Of a stretch of DNA of 50,235 bases, positions 33,184 to 42,225 are shown in pieces. The notes beneath the pieces are model-generated. The model was not told the DNA's origin. It saw only the letters and a list, made by a program, of their open reading frames with translations, and did no database searches. Origin of the DNA: Bacteroidota bacterium (GTDB lineage: Bacteria > Bacteroidota > Bacteroidia > M30B66); assembly GCA_947460255.1 (NCBI GenBank), contig CANHIS010000017.1, positions 1 through 50,235 of the forward strand, written 5' to 3'. A program made the translations under genes and the position numbers. Positions within the stretch are counted from its first letter, which is position 1. Each line of letters opens with the position of its first letter.

Positions 33184-34674
33184 TTACTGGCCTTGACCGA
33201 GCGAGTAAGCGTCTTTACCGTCGAAACGGTACAGATTCTCGAGCTTCACGAAATCGATGCCTAGATCGGCTAAACGACTGGTGAGTTCGGTAATCATTTT
33301 ATTGTTTAGGGTTGCGCCTTCAGCTGTTGCCTTGTAACGCATTCTCCAGTGATCAGTGCAGAAAGTTTCTGGGAAACCAGAAGGCCAAACCATGATACCG
33401 CGGTTTGAAATCATTTTCAAAGTAAAATCACCATTGTTCGACTTTGAAGCCAATTCGCCCAATTCGTGTGGATTAGAACCTGCCCAATGAACGAAAACAT
33501 CAACGCCAACCAATTCTTTTTTGGCAGCTGGTTTACGCACATAAGTAAATTTCGGCATGCCACCGTTAGCTTTATACTCAACAGGTGCTAGAGTTATTGG
33601 CTCTTGACCTAGATTAGCAACGATTGCATCAGCAAATTCTTTGGTACCTACTTTTTGAGTGCTGATGCCTTCTTTGAAGATATCGTAAGTATGGATTCCT
33701 TGTTCCAAAGTACGCAACCAAGCATTGTGGATTTTGGTAGCAATATCTGGCTGTCCGATGTGCACCAACATTTGGATTGCTCCGTGAAGCAAACCGCTTG
33801 GATTGGCAACATTCTGACCAGCTCTTCTTGGTGCTGAACCATGGATAGCTTCAAACATGGCACATTCACTTCCGATGTTTGCACTTCCTGCAAGTCCTAC
33901 TGATCCAGCAATTTGTGCTGCAACATCCGACAATACGTCGCCATAAAGATTCAAGGTAACGATCAAATCAAAAGACTCAGGCGTATCGGCCAATTTCGCT
34001 GCTCCGATATCGATAATCCAATGTTCTTGCTCGATATCTGGATATTCAGCACCAATTTCATCAAACACTTTATGGAACAAACCATCAGTCTGCTTCATGA
34101 TGTTGTCTTTGGTAAAACAAGTTACTTTTTTGCGGTTGTATTGACGAGCGTATTCGAAAGCATAACGAACGATGCGCTCACATCCTGGACGGCTGATCAA
34201 TTTCAAACACTGAACAACTTCATCTGTTTGTTGGTGCTCGATTCCTGCGTAAAGGTCCTCTTCGTTTTCGCGAATAATTACAACATCCATTTTAGGATGT
34301 TTGGTGGCCACAAATGGATGGTATGAAATGGAAGGACGCACATTTGCGTACAATCCTAACATTTTACGTGTTGTAACATTGAGGCTTTTGTATCCACCGC
34401 CTTGTGGTGTTGTTATAGGGGCTTTAAGGAACACCTTGGTTCTACGAATAGATTCCCAAGATTCTGCGGCAATACCTGAAGTATTTCCACTCAAATAAAC
34501 TTTTTCACCTACTTCAATTTCTTCAATCTGGATGCGCGCTCCAGCAGCTTTTAGCACTGCCAATGTTGCATTCATGATTTCAGGTCCAATGCCGTCACCA
34601 TGCGCAACTGTAATTGGAACGAGAGTTTCAGCGCCTGTCGTATTTCCGGTTTGTTTTTCTTGGAGTGTTTCCAT
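33184..34674 (-). CDS. icd: Isocitrate dehydrogenase, long form with C-terminal extra domain
   Basis: The 496-residue enzyme converts isocitrate to 2-oxoglutarate and CO2 in the TCA cycle. It has the isopropylmalate/isocitrate dehydrogenase core ('VAHGDGIGPEIMNA' at the N-terminus, 'NVRPSISYHPF', 'IRENEEDLYAGIEH', and 'LNLYGDVLSDVAAQIAGSVG' with the metal-binding Asp). A further 150-residue C-terminal domain follows ('VGVDVFVHWAGSNPHELG' onward), as in the Thermus-like type. Cofactor choice (NAD or NADP) is not assigned. I prefer the ATG at 34674; the GTG seven codons upstream lies close to a promoter-like TTTCTTTG. Confidence 0.92.
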   Translation of the reverse strand: METLQEKQTGNTTGAETLVPITVAHGDGIGPEIMNATLAVLKAAGARIQIEEIEVGEKVYLSGNTSGIAAESWESIRRTKVFLKAPITTPQGGGYKSLNVTTRKMLGLYANVRPSISYHPFVATKHPKMDVVIIRENEEDLYAGIEHQQTDEVVQCLKLISRPGCERIVRYAFEYARQYNRKKVTCFTKDNIMKQTDGLFHKVFDEIGAEYPDIEQEHWIIDIGAAKLADTPESFDLIVTLNLYGDVLSDVAAQIAGSVGLAGSANIGSECAMFEAIHGSAPRRAGQNVANPSGLLHGAIQMLVHIGQPDIATKIHNAWLRTLEQGIHTYDIFKEGISTQKVGTKEFADAIVANLGQEPITLAPVEYKANGGMPKFTYVRKPAAKKELVGVDVFVHWAGSNPHELGELASKSNNGDFTLKMISNRGIMVWPSGFPETFCTDHWRMRYKATAEGATLNNKMITELTSRLADLGIDFVKLENLYRFDGKDAYSLGQGQ

Positions 34675-34947
34675 GGATTTCTTTGATTTTGACACAAAGA
34701 AAGAACGCTATCATGTTCATAGAAAACTTCAGGGTTTCTTCCCCTGACTAATCTCTTTCTTACTTGATAAAGGACTGATAAACAATGTCATAACAATTAT
34801 ATTGATAAAAACCCTAACTGTTTAACGCTGTCGAAAAGAAGATTTTGCAGGACTAATTTTAACAGAAGATAAATCTCGTTTATTGCCAGCAAGCATTTAA
34901 CAGATCGCTGCTATCTTAGTTCGTGATTTCATGCAATCATTTCGAAA

Positions 34948-35250
34948 TTACAGCACCATCGATTTCGCTTGAATTCTTGATTTTAATGTGTTTAAAGTAT
35001 TCACTACACCTTCTAACATATGGTTGTGATCTTGAATTTTATCAATATTGTTTAAGCCCAAGGTGATATGCTTCTTTACGATTCTATAATAAGCATTTTT
35101 TTTTGTCGTGGCAAAAACAGTAAAACCCCATTTTATTTCTTCAGATACACCAGTAACAGTTTCATGAATTAGCATTCTTAGTGTTTCAAGAATTACTATT
35201 TGCTCTTCTGGTGCACCTTCAATGTAATTGGTAATTCTTGATTTAACTTC
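34948..35250 (-). pseudogene. DUF1801-family gene with a frameshifted start
   Basis: The frame ending at 34948 encodes a DUF1801 (YdhG-like) domain: 'GVSEEIKWGFTVFATTKK', 'KKHITLGLNNIDKIQDHNHMLEGV' parts and an upstream 'EVKSRITNYIEGAPEEQ'. The good homologous reading goes back to 35250, but the ATG at 35252-35250 is out of frame by one base. The sequence reads ATGAAG where ATG-GAAG would fit. The nearest in-frame ATG is at 35175 and would lose a quarter of the domain. It is probably a one-base deletion or a sequencing error. It follows the ABM gene by 6 bp. Confidence 0.65.
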
Positions 35251-35256
35251 ATCGAA

Positions 35257-35553
35257 TTAATTGATGATTTGCAGCGCCTGTCCTTTTTGAGGCTGACCGT
35301 CAAGAATGGGCATTGCTTTCATAATGAGTTCTCGCACACCTTCAACATTTAGCGAATTATCGTGATCTTCTTTGCTGTCCCAAATTTCGGTGATGTAAAC
35401 AGAATGCAAATCTTCTTCATCCAAAGCGACTGCATACAAATGGCAACCTTTTGTAGTTGCCATTAGTTTTGATGCGTCGATTAAGATGTTAGCAAGCTCT
35501 TCACGATAACCTTGCTTTGCAGTTAGATTTCCGTGTAATAAATACTTGCTCAT
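35257..35553 (-). CDS. ABM-domain protein (putative quinol monooxygenase)
   Basis: The 98-residue protein fits the antibiotic biosynthesis monooxygenase (ABM) fold: 'HGNLTAKQGYREELANILIDAS', 'TKGCHLYAVALDEEDLHSVYITEIWDS' parts, and 'DHDNSLNVEGVRELIMKAMP'. ABM proteins are small dimers; some oxidise quinols or degrade heme, many have unknown substrates. It lies 5 bp after a VOC gene and before the damaged DUF1801 gene, forming a short operon of small enzymes. Confidence 0.85.
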   Translation of the reverse strand: MSKYLLHGNLTAKQGYREELANILIDASKLMATTKGCHLYAVALDEEDLHSVYITEIWDSKEDHDNSLNVEGVRELIMKAMPILDGQPQKGQALQIIN

Positions 35554-35558
35554 GGAGC

Positions 35559-35951
35559 TTATTTATTTGAATGGAAACCAATTGAATTTCCTTCGGTATC
35601 CATTACGATCGAGCAAAATCCATGTTCGCTAATGGGAAACTTTTCTTGCAATACTTTGCCTCCAGCGCTCTCTACTCTTGCAGTTTCAATTGAACAATCT
35701 TCACAAGTGAAATAAACCAAAGTTCCACCAATTCCCGGTTTCATTTCGCTTGTTTTGCATAGTGCACCGCTAATGTTCTCCTCTCCTTGAGCCCAAGGGA
35801 AACTTAACATTTCCAAGTCACCAAATTCTCCTGGTGCTTGCATCGGTATCATTTCAATTTGAAATACGGTTTCATAGAATTTCTGAGCACGGCTCATGTC
35901 TTCCACATAAATTTCGACCCAAGTGAACGGATTTTTTGACTTTGTTGACAT
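35559..35951 (-). CDS. VOC-family protein (glyoxalase/bleomycin resistance fold)
   Basis: The 130-residue protein has two beta-alpha-beta-beta-beta units of the vicinal oxygen chelate fold: 'FTWVEIYVEDMSRAQKFYE' at the N-terminus and 'GTLVYFTCEDCSIETARVE' plus 'GFCSIVMDTEGNSIGFH' later. Such proteins coordinate a metal and act on varied substrates; the specific activity cannot be assigned. It is the first gene of the VOC-ABM-DUF1801 group. Confidence 0.88.
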   Translation of the reverse strand: MSTKSKNPFTWVEIYVEDMSRAQKFYETVFQIEMIPMQAPGEFGDLEMLSFPWAQGEENISGALCKTSEMKPGIGGTLVYFTCEDCSIETARVESAGGKVLQEKFPISEHGFCSIVMDTEGNSIGFHSNK

Positions 35952-36095
35952 ATGTATTTTATTAAGGATGGTTTTCTAATTAGTCAATTTAAAAATGCTC
36001 GATAGCTAAAGTAAATTAAATAACGACGCATTGAAATTAATCGAAATTAAATAATTACGTCTAAAAAACTGTGCTTTTGAACTGAAAACCTTGAA

Positions 36096-38759
36096 TTACT
36101 TCACATAAAATTTCTGCACTGCTGATGTTCCTTTACCGAATAAGTGAGCAAAATAAACACCTGAAGAAACATTGTTTAATTGAAAAGAAATTTCATTTGC
36201 TTCTATGGCAGACGTTTGAACAACTCGGCCCATTACATCAATAACTTGAAGGGTTTGAAAGGAATTTCCACAGTTTTGATTATTCAATTTAATTTGCCAA
36301 TTGTTGTTTGAAATTTGTGCGAATTCAATTTGATCCTTGCATGGCAATTCAGATTTTGAGTTTAACAACAAACTTAAATCCGACACCCAAACTCCTCTTC
36401 CGAAGGTAGAAACGTAAATTTTATTGGCTGTTTCATTGATCTCTATATCAGAAACGATCACGTTTGGTAAACCGTTGCCTTCATCAATCCAATTGTTTGT
36501 TCCTGAACGAAGTAGAAAAACTCCAGCATCAGAACCGATAAGAATATCATTGGTTTGACCAATAAATTTTACAGCATTCACTGGGAAGTTACCCAAATCA
36601 AAACTGATATTTTCCCAAGTTTGACCAGCATTTAAGCTTTGATATACTTTCTCAGATGCCGAAAAGCCTGCCATTACAGCTACCACATGGTTTGCATTGA
36701 TTTCATTTACTGCCAATGCAGTTAAATATAAATCCGAAGGCAAACCGTTGCTAATATTGGTCCATGAAGCGCATGCATTGGTTGATCGGAAAACCCTGGT
36801 TGGCTGGTTGGCAATGTAATTTATTCTCTTAGCTGCATAAACGATGTCGCAATTAGAAGGCGCTACCGCGAGTGCAGAAATTGGTTCGGAACTATTGTTC
36901 AAGTTTCCAGGAACTTCCCAAAACATTCCAGCATCGCTAGAAACACTCACATTTTCATAACCAATATACATTCGTGAAGGGTCAGAAATGCAACCTTCAA
37001 TTGGTGTAGTCCATTCACCAGATTCGTTGTTAGGATTGGAGAAAAGTTCGAAAACTGCTGCATTTGCACCGTCGTCGGAATAATAGAAATTCCCAAACTG
37101 ACTCGAACCGATTACTAATTGATCGTTTGTTGGAATGAGCAGATTATCCATCCCATCACCACCAAAAATTGCCCTCCAAGAAACTCCATCGAAATATGCT
37201 GTTGCATTGTCCTGCGCTCCAGCAATGATGCGACCATCAGTATTTTTTGAAGACGATAATCTGTAGAATGATGTGATTTGCATTCCGTTCGTCAAATTAT
37301 CCCAAGTACTTGGCCATAATTCTCCATTAAAGGCTTGCTCCCAAGTTTGACTTAAGATTAAATCGGTTTTATAAATGCCACCATCATTGCAAACAAAGTA
37401 TTCGTTTGTAAGTGGGTGCTGAGTCATAAAATGCTGATCAGCGTGAATAGTTGGTCCGTAATAGGTGGTCCAATGGCAAATTGGGTTAAATGTTTGTGCA
37501 CCATCATCAGACATATACATGTTAACACCTCCCAAATAAACTTTATTAGGATTAAATTGATCCACATGAAAAGTAAGATCGTAGGTGCCTTGTCCACCTA
37601 TCCCATCGCCTTCGAATGCATCCAATGGGTTTGATGGCGATGGCACGTTGGATGTCCATGAATTGCCGGCATCTAAACTTTTATAAATTCCATGCAAACC
37701 ACCAACAACGTCAACTGCTGCGGCATAAATGACATTGGTATTTCCTGGTGCAATGGCTATTTTAATTCTCTGAACCGCATTTTGTTCAGGGATTTCAGTA
37801 GGAAGCACCGACCAAGAAACTCCAAAATCAGTTGATTTCATGATACTTGCAGATCCAACATTTGCTGCATTTAACCATCCAGTTGCAGCGTAAAGAATTT
37901 GGTTATCGGCTGGATCCTGCACCAAATCCCAAAAAAGGCTGTCTAATATTTGTTCCCAAGTATCGCCTGCATCCATAGATTTATACATTCCAGAAACTCC
38001 ACAGGCAAGGAGATTGTTAGAATTTTCTGGATTAATTAACACTTTACGAATCAATGAAGCGTCAAAATCTTCCTGCGAAAAAGACAATCCAGTAGGAGCC
38101 CATGTTTGTCCACCATCTGTTGTTTTAAAAACACCTAAACCATAATGTGTGTGGCGTTTTCTATCGTCTAAATCCAAACCAACACCGATATATGCATAGT
38201 CGCACAAAGAAATGTACATGGTGTTTGGATCGCTTGCATCAATGGCAATGTCACTGACGCGCAAAATTGGAAGTTCATCAGTAAGTGGAGTCCATGAAAT
38301 TCCTGCATTTGTGGTTTTCCAAACTCCGCCTTGTGCAACACCTACAAAAAATGTTTGAGGATCAGTGGGATGAAAAGCCATGCAATTGATTCGACCAAGT
38401 CCGTTTTCGAGATAACCAGTATTGTTTTCTGGAATATTATTGGGACCAACTGGCAACCAAGCTGCGTTAAATGCTGATGAATTTCTCGAAGCATTTTTTT
38501 GCATTTGGTATTCGATTAATTCTGATGCATCGCCCAATTCACCGTCCTTATCGGTATGTAAACTCAATTCATATTCCCATCGTTTAAGATACTTCCAATA
38601 TTTTGCGTACTGTACATCGGCAGTATCGGCCCAATCGGCCATGCTTTTCTGAAGATTTTTTAATGAAGCAGGCTGAGCATTATTGATGTACTGATAATTT
38701 TGAGCTTTAGAAATGGTGCATCCAATAATCAGCAACGAAAAGATGAGTTTGGCTTTCAT
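36096..38759 (-). CDS. T9SS-secreted sortilin/BNR-like propeller protein
   Basis: The 887-residue protein has a signal peptide (residues 1-19, ending SKA). Repeats of the type 'GVFKTTDGGQTWAP', 'GMYKSMDAGDTWEQ', 'GIYKSLDAGNSWTS' and 'KVYQSLNAGQTWEN' are the Asp-box/BNR motifs of sortilin (VPS10)-like propellers; at least eight are seen between residues 145 and 735. A C-terminal sorting domain ends 'VSSGVYFAHLFGKGTSAVQKFYV'. It starts 7 bp after a short LysR-type gene on the same strand. Similar proteins in the phylum are surface-exposed; the substrate is unknown. Confidence 0.85.
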   Translation of the reverse strand: MKAKLIFSLLIIGCTISKAQNYQYINNAQPASLKNLQKSMADWADTADVQYAKYWKYLKRWEYELSLHTDKDGELGDASELIEYQMQKNASRNSSAFNAAWLPVGPNNIPENNTGYLENGLGRINCMAFHPTDPQTFFVGVAQGGVWKTTNAGISWTPLTDELPILRVSDIAIDASDPNTMYISLCDYAYIGVGLDLDDRKRHTHYGLGVFKTTDGGQTWAPTGLSFSQEDFDASLIRKVLINPENSNNLLACGVSGMYKSMDAGDTWEQILDSLFWDLVQDPADNQILYAATGWLNAANVGSASIMKSTDFGVSWSVLPTEIPEQNAVQRIKIAIAPGNTNVIYAAAVDVVGGLHGIYKSLDAGNSWTSNVPSPSNPLDAFEGDGIGGQGTYDLTFHVDQFNPNKVYLGGVNMYMSDDGAQTFNPICHWTTYYGPTIHADQHFMTQHPLTNEYFVCNDGGIYKTDLILSQTWEQAFNGELWPSTWDNLTNGMQITSFYRLSSSKNTDGRIIAGAQDNATAYFDGVSWRAIFGGDGMDNLLIPTNDQLVIGSSQFGNFYYSDDGANAAVFELFSNPNNESGEWTTPIEGCISDPSRMYIGYENVSVSSDAGMFWEVPGNLNNSSEPISALAVAPSNCDIVYAAKRINYIANQPTRVFRSTNACASWTNISNGLPSDLYLTALAVNEINANHVVAVMAGFSASEKVYQSLNAGQTWENISFDLGNFPVNAVKFIGQTNDILIGSDAGVFLLRSGTNNWIDEGNGLPNVIVSDIEINETANKIYVSTFGRGVWVSDLSLLLNSKSELPCKDQIEFAQISNNNWQIKLNNQNCGNSFQTLQVIDVMGRVVQTSAIEANEISFQLNNVSSGVYFAHLFGKGTSAVQKFYVK

Positions 38760-38766
38760 AGTTTAA

Positions 38767-39042
38767 TCAGGCAGTTTTGGATCGGTCTTTAAAAGGCTTG
38801 ATGAGGTCTTCTACCTTGTCGATGATTTCTCTTGCCTGATTTACAATTTGCTCACCGTCGGGTGTTACTTTGAGTGGATAATTTGAGCGATTAAAAATTA
38901 CAGTGCCTAGTCTATCTTCAAGAACTTTAACCTGTTGGCTGATTGTACTTTGTTCTGCATAACAAAGATCGGCGGCTTTCGAGAAACTACCAGAATCTGC
39001 AACAGCAATCACATATTGAAGCTGACGAAGAGTGACTAACAT
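38767..39042 (-). CDS. LysR-type DNA-binding protein lacking the effector domain
   Basis: The 91-residue protein is a complete LysR winged helix-turn-helix ('LRQLQYVIAVADSGSFSKAA', 'STISQQVKVLEDRLGTVIFNR') plus the start of the linker helix ('QIVNQAREIIDKVEDLIKPF'). It then stops; the roughly 200-residue substrate-binding domain is missing. The next gene starts 7 bp after the stop and is unrelated in sequence, so this is not a recent frameshift with the effector domain still downstream. It may be a genuine small regulator. Confidence 0.85.
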   Translation of the reverse strand: MLVTLRQLQYVIAVADSGSFSKAADLCYAEQSTISQQVKVLEDRLGTVIFNRSNYPLKVTPDGEQIVNQAREIIDKVEDLIKPFKDRSKTA

Positions 39043-39214
39043 AAGAATATTTAAATGTAAATGTGGAAATCCAGCACTTGAAGTAGGCCACGAATTTCGT
39101 TCTTTTTAAGACAATTACCTAATGAGTTGGGTGACAAAAGCTGTTAGAAAGTAAAGCGATTTAGAATTTGGTCTTGTTACAATTTATTTAACTTGCATGC
39201 GTTTCCCTACCGAA

Positions 39215-39622
39215 ATGAGAATTTTAGCACTCGGTATTTTTATCACATCTGTTCTACTGTTTGGTTGCTCTAAAACACCTGAAACAGGGTTCGAAGGTGC
39301 TATATTTTACGGTGAGGGTGAATGCTTGCCTGTTAACGGTCCTGGATTCGACCGTGATTATGAAGATTACAGAGGTAACGTTTATTTCGTGCCTTATTCA
39401 GCAACACAAAAAACACCTTTTCCAAGCTTCGAAGCTTTGAAAGCAGAAGGAATTGTAGGAGAAAGTAAAAAAGGAAGAGTTCGAATTGAATTAGAGCCAG
39501 GCATTTATTTAATCATGCTGGAAGATTTTTATCAATTCAGAAATGATAAAGTGATCAAAATAAAAGAAGGAGAAGTGTTCGAAAACAACATCTCCTTCTG
39601 GAAGTGCTCTAATTTCCAATAA
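39215..39622 (+). CDS. Hypothetical lipoprotein
   Basis: The 135-residue protein has a signal with lipobox Cys18 (VLLFGC). A compact beta-rich domain follows, with 'GAIFYGEGECLPVNGPGFDR', 'GNVYFVPYSA', 'RIELEPGIYLIMLEDFY' and a late Cys (FWKCSN) that could pair with the earlier one. This looks like a small prealbumin-like or carboxypeptidase-regulatory-like sandwich, but no family is assigned. The start at 39215 gives a standard signal; an upstream ATG at 39197 adds only six residues. Its stop codon abuts that of the convergent msrB gene. Confidence 0.65.
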   Translation: MRILALGIFITSVLLFGCSKTPETGFEGAIFYGEGECLPVNGPGFDRDYEDYRGNVYFVPYSATQKTPFPSFEALKAEGIVGESKKGRVRIELEPGIYLIMLEDFYQFRNDKVIKIKEGEVFENNISFWKCSNFQ

Positions 39623-40156
39623 TTATTTATCTGGCTCGAAATCGAGTACAATCGAATTCATGCAGAAACGTTTGTAAGTTGGCGGCGGACCATCATCGAA
39701 AATGTGGCCCAAATGTCCATCACATCTTCCACACAATACTTCTGTTCTAATCATGCCATGCGACTTATCGGTTTCATAGCGCACCGAATTACTTCTTAGT
39801 GCTTCGTAAAAACTTGGCCATCCGCACGAACTTGCGAATTTCGAATCCGATTTAAAAAGAGCGTTTCCGCAAGCCGCGCAATAATAGGTTCCAAGTCCAT
39901 CAAATGCATTATACTTTCCCGAGAATGCGTATTCAGTGCCTTTTTCTCTGGATATGTAATACACGTCGCTCGAAAGCACCTTTTTCCATTCTGCATCTGA
40001 AATATTCAAATGCGTGGTATCGGTTCTTGAGTAATAAGGATTACCTGGTTTTTCGGTGTGCATATCTACTGATGTTTGTTTTGGTATTTCTGATTTATTG
40101 CTGCAACTGCCTATGCAAACAACTGCAGTTAAAATAAGTGAAATCAATCTGAGCAT
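39623..40156 (-). CDS. msrB: Peptide methionine (R)-S-oxide reductase, probably secreted
   Basis: The 177-residue protein has a hydrophobic N-terminus with a possible lipobox (GSC, Cys18), then the MsrB domain: the zinc pairs Cys93/Cys96 (YYCAACGNALF) and Cys142/Cys145 (CGRCDGHLGH), and the catalytic Cys165 in 'KRFCMNSIVL'. It reduces the R-sulfoxide of methionine in oxidised proteins, here most likely in the periplasm. The stop codon lies directly against that of the convergent lipoprotein gene. Length and motifs are normal. Confidence 0.92.
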   Translation of the reverse strand: MLRLISLILTAVVCIGSCSNKSEIPKQTSVDMHTEKPGNPYYSRTDTTHLNISDAEWKKVLSSDVYYISREKGTEYAFSGKYNAFDGLGTYYCAACGNALFKSDSKFASSCGWPSFYEALRSNSVRYETDKSHGMIRTEVLCGRCDGHLGHIFDDGPPPTYKRFCMNSIVLDFEPDK

Positions 40157-40308
40157 AGTTTCAAATTTTGGAATGTTAAAATAAACGACCCTTCATTGAA
40201 ATTGTTGTAAGAATTGAGCAAAGGGTTCATTGCAGAATTTTCCGCCTCCTTGCGACACGATAGGCAAATCTAATTTGTAGTGGCATTTTTGCACAAATTT
40301 CATTTCCA

Positions 40309-41628
40309 ATGAAGGTCCAAATTATTCTTGCTGCAGCTGCTTTTTCCATTCAAGTTAATGCCCAAAATGTAGTGCTAAACTCACTACAAGATGCCCAAAA
40401 TCGGGCGTTGTCTTCCAATATTCAACTGCAACAGTCAGAGATCAATCAGAAGTTGGCAAGAACTGATCTGCACCTAACAACAGCTGGATATTTACCATCC
40501 ATCAATTTCACTGCTAATTCAGAATACAACCTCAATTTACCGGTGCAATTGATTCCATCCGAGTTTTTCGGTGGACAACCAGGCACATTTCAAGAAGCGC
40601 GCTTTGGTCGTGACTGGAATTCTACCGCTACGTTCGATTTTAGTCAGCCGATTTTGCATGCCGACAAATTCGCTCAAATCAAGGCTTCGAAATACGCAAA
40701 AGAAGAGGTTAAATTCAACCAAGAAAATCAGAAGCAACAGATCCTTCAGCGCGTATCCTTGCAATATTTAAGTGTATTGGTGCTTCAAGAAAGCCTGCAA
40801 TTAAATCGTGAACTCGATTCTACTGCCATGGCATTGTATGCGAGTACCAAAGCCCGTTTCGATAGACAATTGGTGAGTCAAGTAGATATCAATCGGGCTG
40901 AAAATTTAATGCATCAAACCAAACAACAAACACTACAAATCGAAAGCAACCTAAAACTTGCTATGGTGAATCTATCGGTTTTATTGGGCATCTCAAATTC
41001 TCAAGCGCTAGAATTAAAGGACAAAATTGCGAATTACCAGAATGATAAAAACGTTGTTCAATTAACAGAGAACAACCTTATTCAAGCAGCGAACCGACCA
41101 GCGGTAAAGGCTGCTGATCAAAACATTTTGGCAGCGCAATGGAAATACAGGCAGCAAACCTACAGCATGTTTCCCAAACTCAGCTTGAATTCTAGATATT
41201 CATTTGCTAGTCAAGGTGATACTTGGCTCGGAAATGGCTCCAACAATTTCGATTATGGTGCAGTCGGAATTAATTTATCCATGCCAATTTTTAAAGGTAG
41301 AAGTACTGCAATGAACAGCAAAAAAGCCTTGTATCAATTGGAAAATGCACGCCTTCAAAAGGACCAAACACTGTTAAATTCTTCACAAGAATTACAGGAA
41401 TGGCAAATTCGTTTGTCTGAAAAATCTGCTGCTCAGAAATTGGCAGCTAGAAGAGATGAAATGGCTCGCCAAACCTTAGATTTAAGCTTACAAAACTATG
41501 ATCAAGGCGTAATTTCGTTAGATGCCTTGTTCAACATTTACAACGAATATGTTGCTGCGAGAAACAGTTTCATGCAAACTTCTGCTGATGCCGCAGTGTA
41601 CTCAATTTATTTGAGTCTATCGAAATAA
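40309..41628 (+). CDS. TolC-family outer membrane channel protein
   Basis: The 439-residue protein has a signal peptide (residues 1-18, ending NAQ) and two long coiled-coil halves typical of TolC/OMF proteins ('DAQNRALSSNIQLQQSEINQ', 'VSQVDINRAENLMHQTKQQ', and 'YDQGVISLDALFNIYNEY' in the second half). It should form a trimeric outer membrane channel. Usual partners, a membrane fusion protein and an inner membrane pump, are not adjacent, so it is either an orphan or works with partners encoded elsewhere. The redoxin gene follows after 88 bp. Confidence 0.87.
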   Translation: MKVQIILAAAAFSIQVNAQNVVLNSLQDAQNRALSSNIQLQQSEINQKLARTDLHLTTAGYLPSINFTANSEYNLNLPVQLIPSEFFGGQPGTFQEARFGRDWNSTATFDFSQPILHADKFAQIKASKYAKEEVKFNQENQKQQILQRVSLQYLSVLVLQESLQLNRELDSTAMALYASTKARFDRQLVSQVDINRAENLMHQTKQQTLQIESNLKLAMVNLSVLLGISNSQALELKDKIANYQNDKNVVQLTENNLIQAANRPAVKAADQNILAAQWKYRQQTYSMFPKLSLNSRYSFASQGDTWLGNGSNNFDYGAVGINLSMPIFKGRSTAMNSKKALYQLENARLQKDQTLLNSSQELQEWQIRLSEKSAAQKLAARRDEMARQTLDLSLQNYDQGVISLDALFNIYNEYVAARNSFMQTSADAAVYSIYLSLSK

Positions 41629-41716
41629 CAATTTTCAATTCGAGAGGAACTAAATTATTATCTTCGGGATTAAACCTAGGGGCGCATCATGCGTCTTGAG
41701 CTCCGGTTGCCTGAAA

Positions 41717-42223
41717 ATGAAATACATCCTTTCAATTCTTCTACTCACTCTCGGTTCTACACTGAACTTTGCCCAAACAGACAGTTTGAAGGTCATCGTA
41801 TTTCTTTCAGAAACTTGCCCGATCTGTAAAAGCACCACACCTGAATTGAGGAAATTGCATGATGAATTTGCCTCAAAAGGTGTTGAATTCATGGGCGTTT
41901 TTCCTAGTCAAACTGCTACAAACACAAGCATCAGAAAAGCTTTTGCAGAAAAGTACAAACTTCCGTTTTTGCTTACCGATGATCCTCTGCAAACCCTAAC
42001 AAATCAACTAAGTGCACAGATTACGCCCGAAGTGTTTGTGATTAATAAGAAAAACAATCAACTGATATACAGAGGATTGATCGACAATTCATACATTCGT
42101 GTGGGCAAAAGGAGATCAATAACTACCGAGTTTCATCTTCGAAACGCCCTCGAACAATTCTTTGCAGGGAACCTTGAGCAAATAAAATCAACTGAAGCCG
42201 TAGGTTGTATCATTCAAAAATAA
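41717..42223 (+). CDS. Secreted redoxin (thioredoxin-fold protein, AhpC/TlpA-like)
   Basis: The 168-residue protein has a signal peptide (residues 1-20, ending NFAQ) and a thioredoxin-fold domain with the active-site pair Cys34-Pro-Ile-Cys37 ('FLSETCPICKSTTPELRKL'), then 'GVEFMGVFPSQ' and the cis-Pro region 'AQITPEVFVINKKNNQLIYRG'. It is likely a periplasmic disulfide reductase or peroxiredoxin-like partner. The stop is 2 bp before the ATG of the cytochrome/copper monooxygenase gene. From memory, fused proteins with redoxin, cytochrome c and copper monooxygenase domains in this order exist in other phyla. Confidence 0.85.
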   Translation: MKYILSILLLTLGSTLNFAQTDSLKVIVFLSETCPICKSTTPELRKLHDEFASKGVEFMGVFPSQTATNTSIRKAFAEKYKLPFLLTDDPLQTLTNQLSAQITPEVFVINKKNNQLIYRGLIDNSYIRVGKRRSITTEFHLRNALEQFFAGNLEQIKSTEAVGCIIQK

Positions 42224-42225
42224 CA

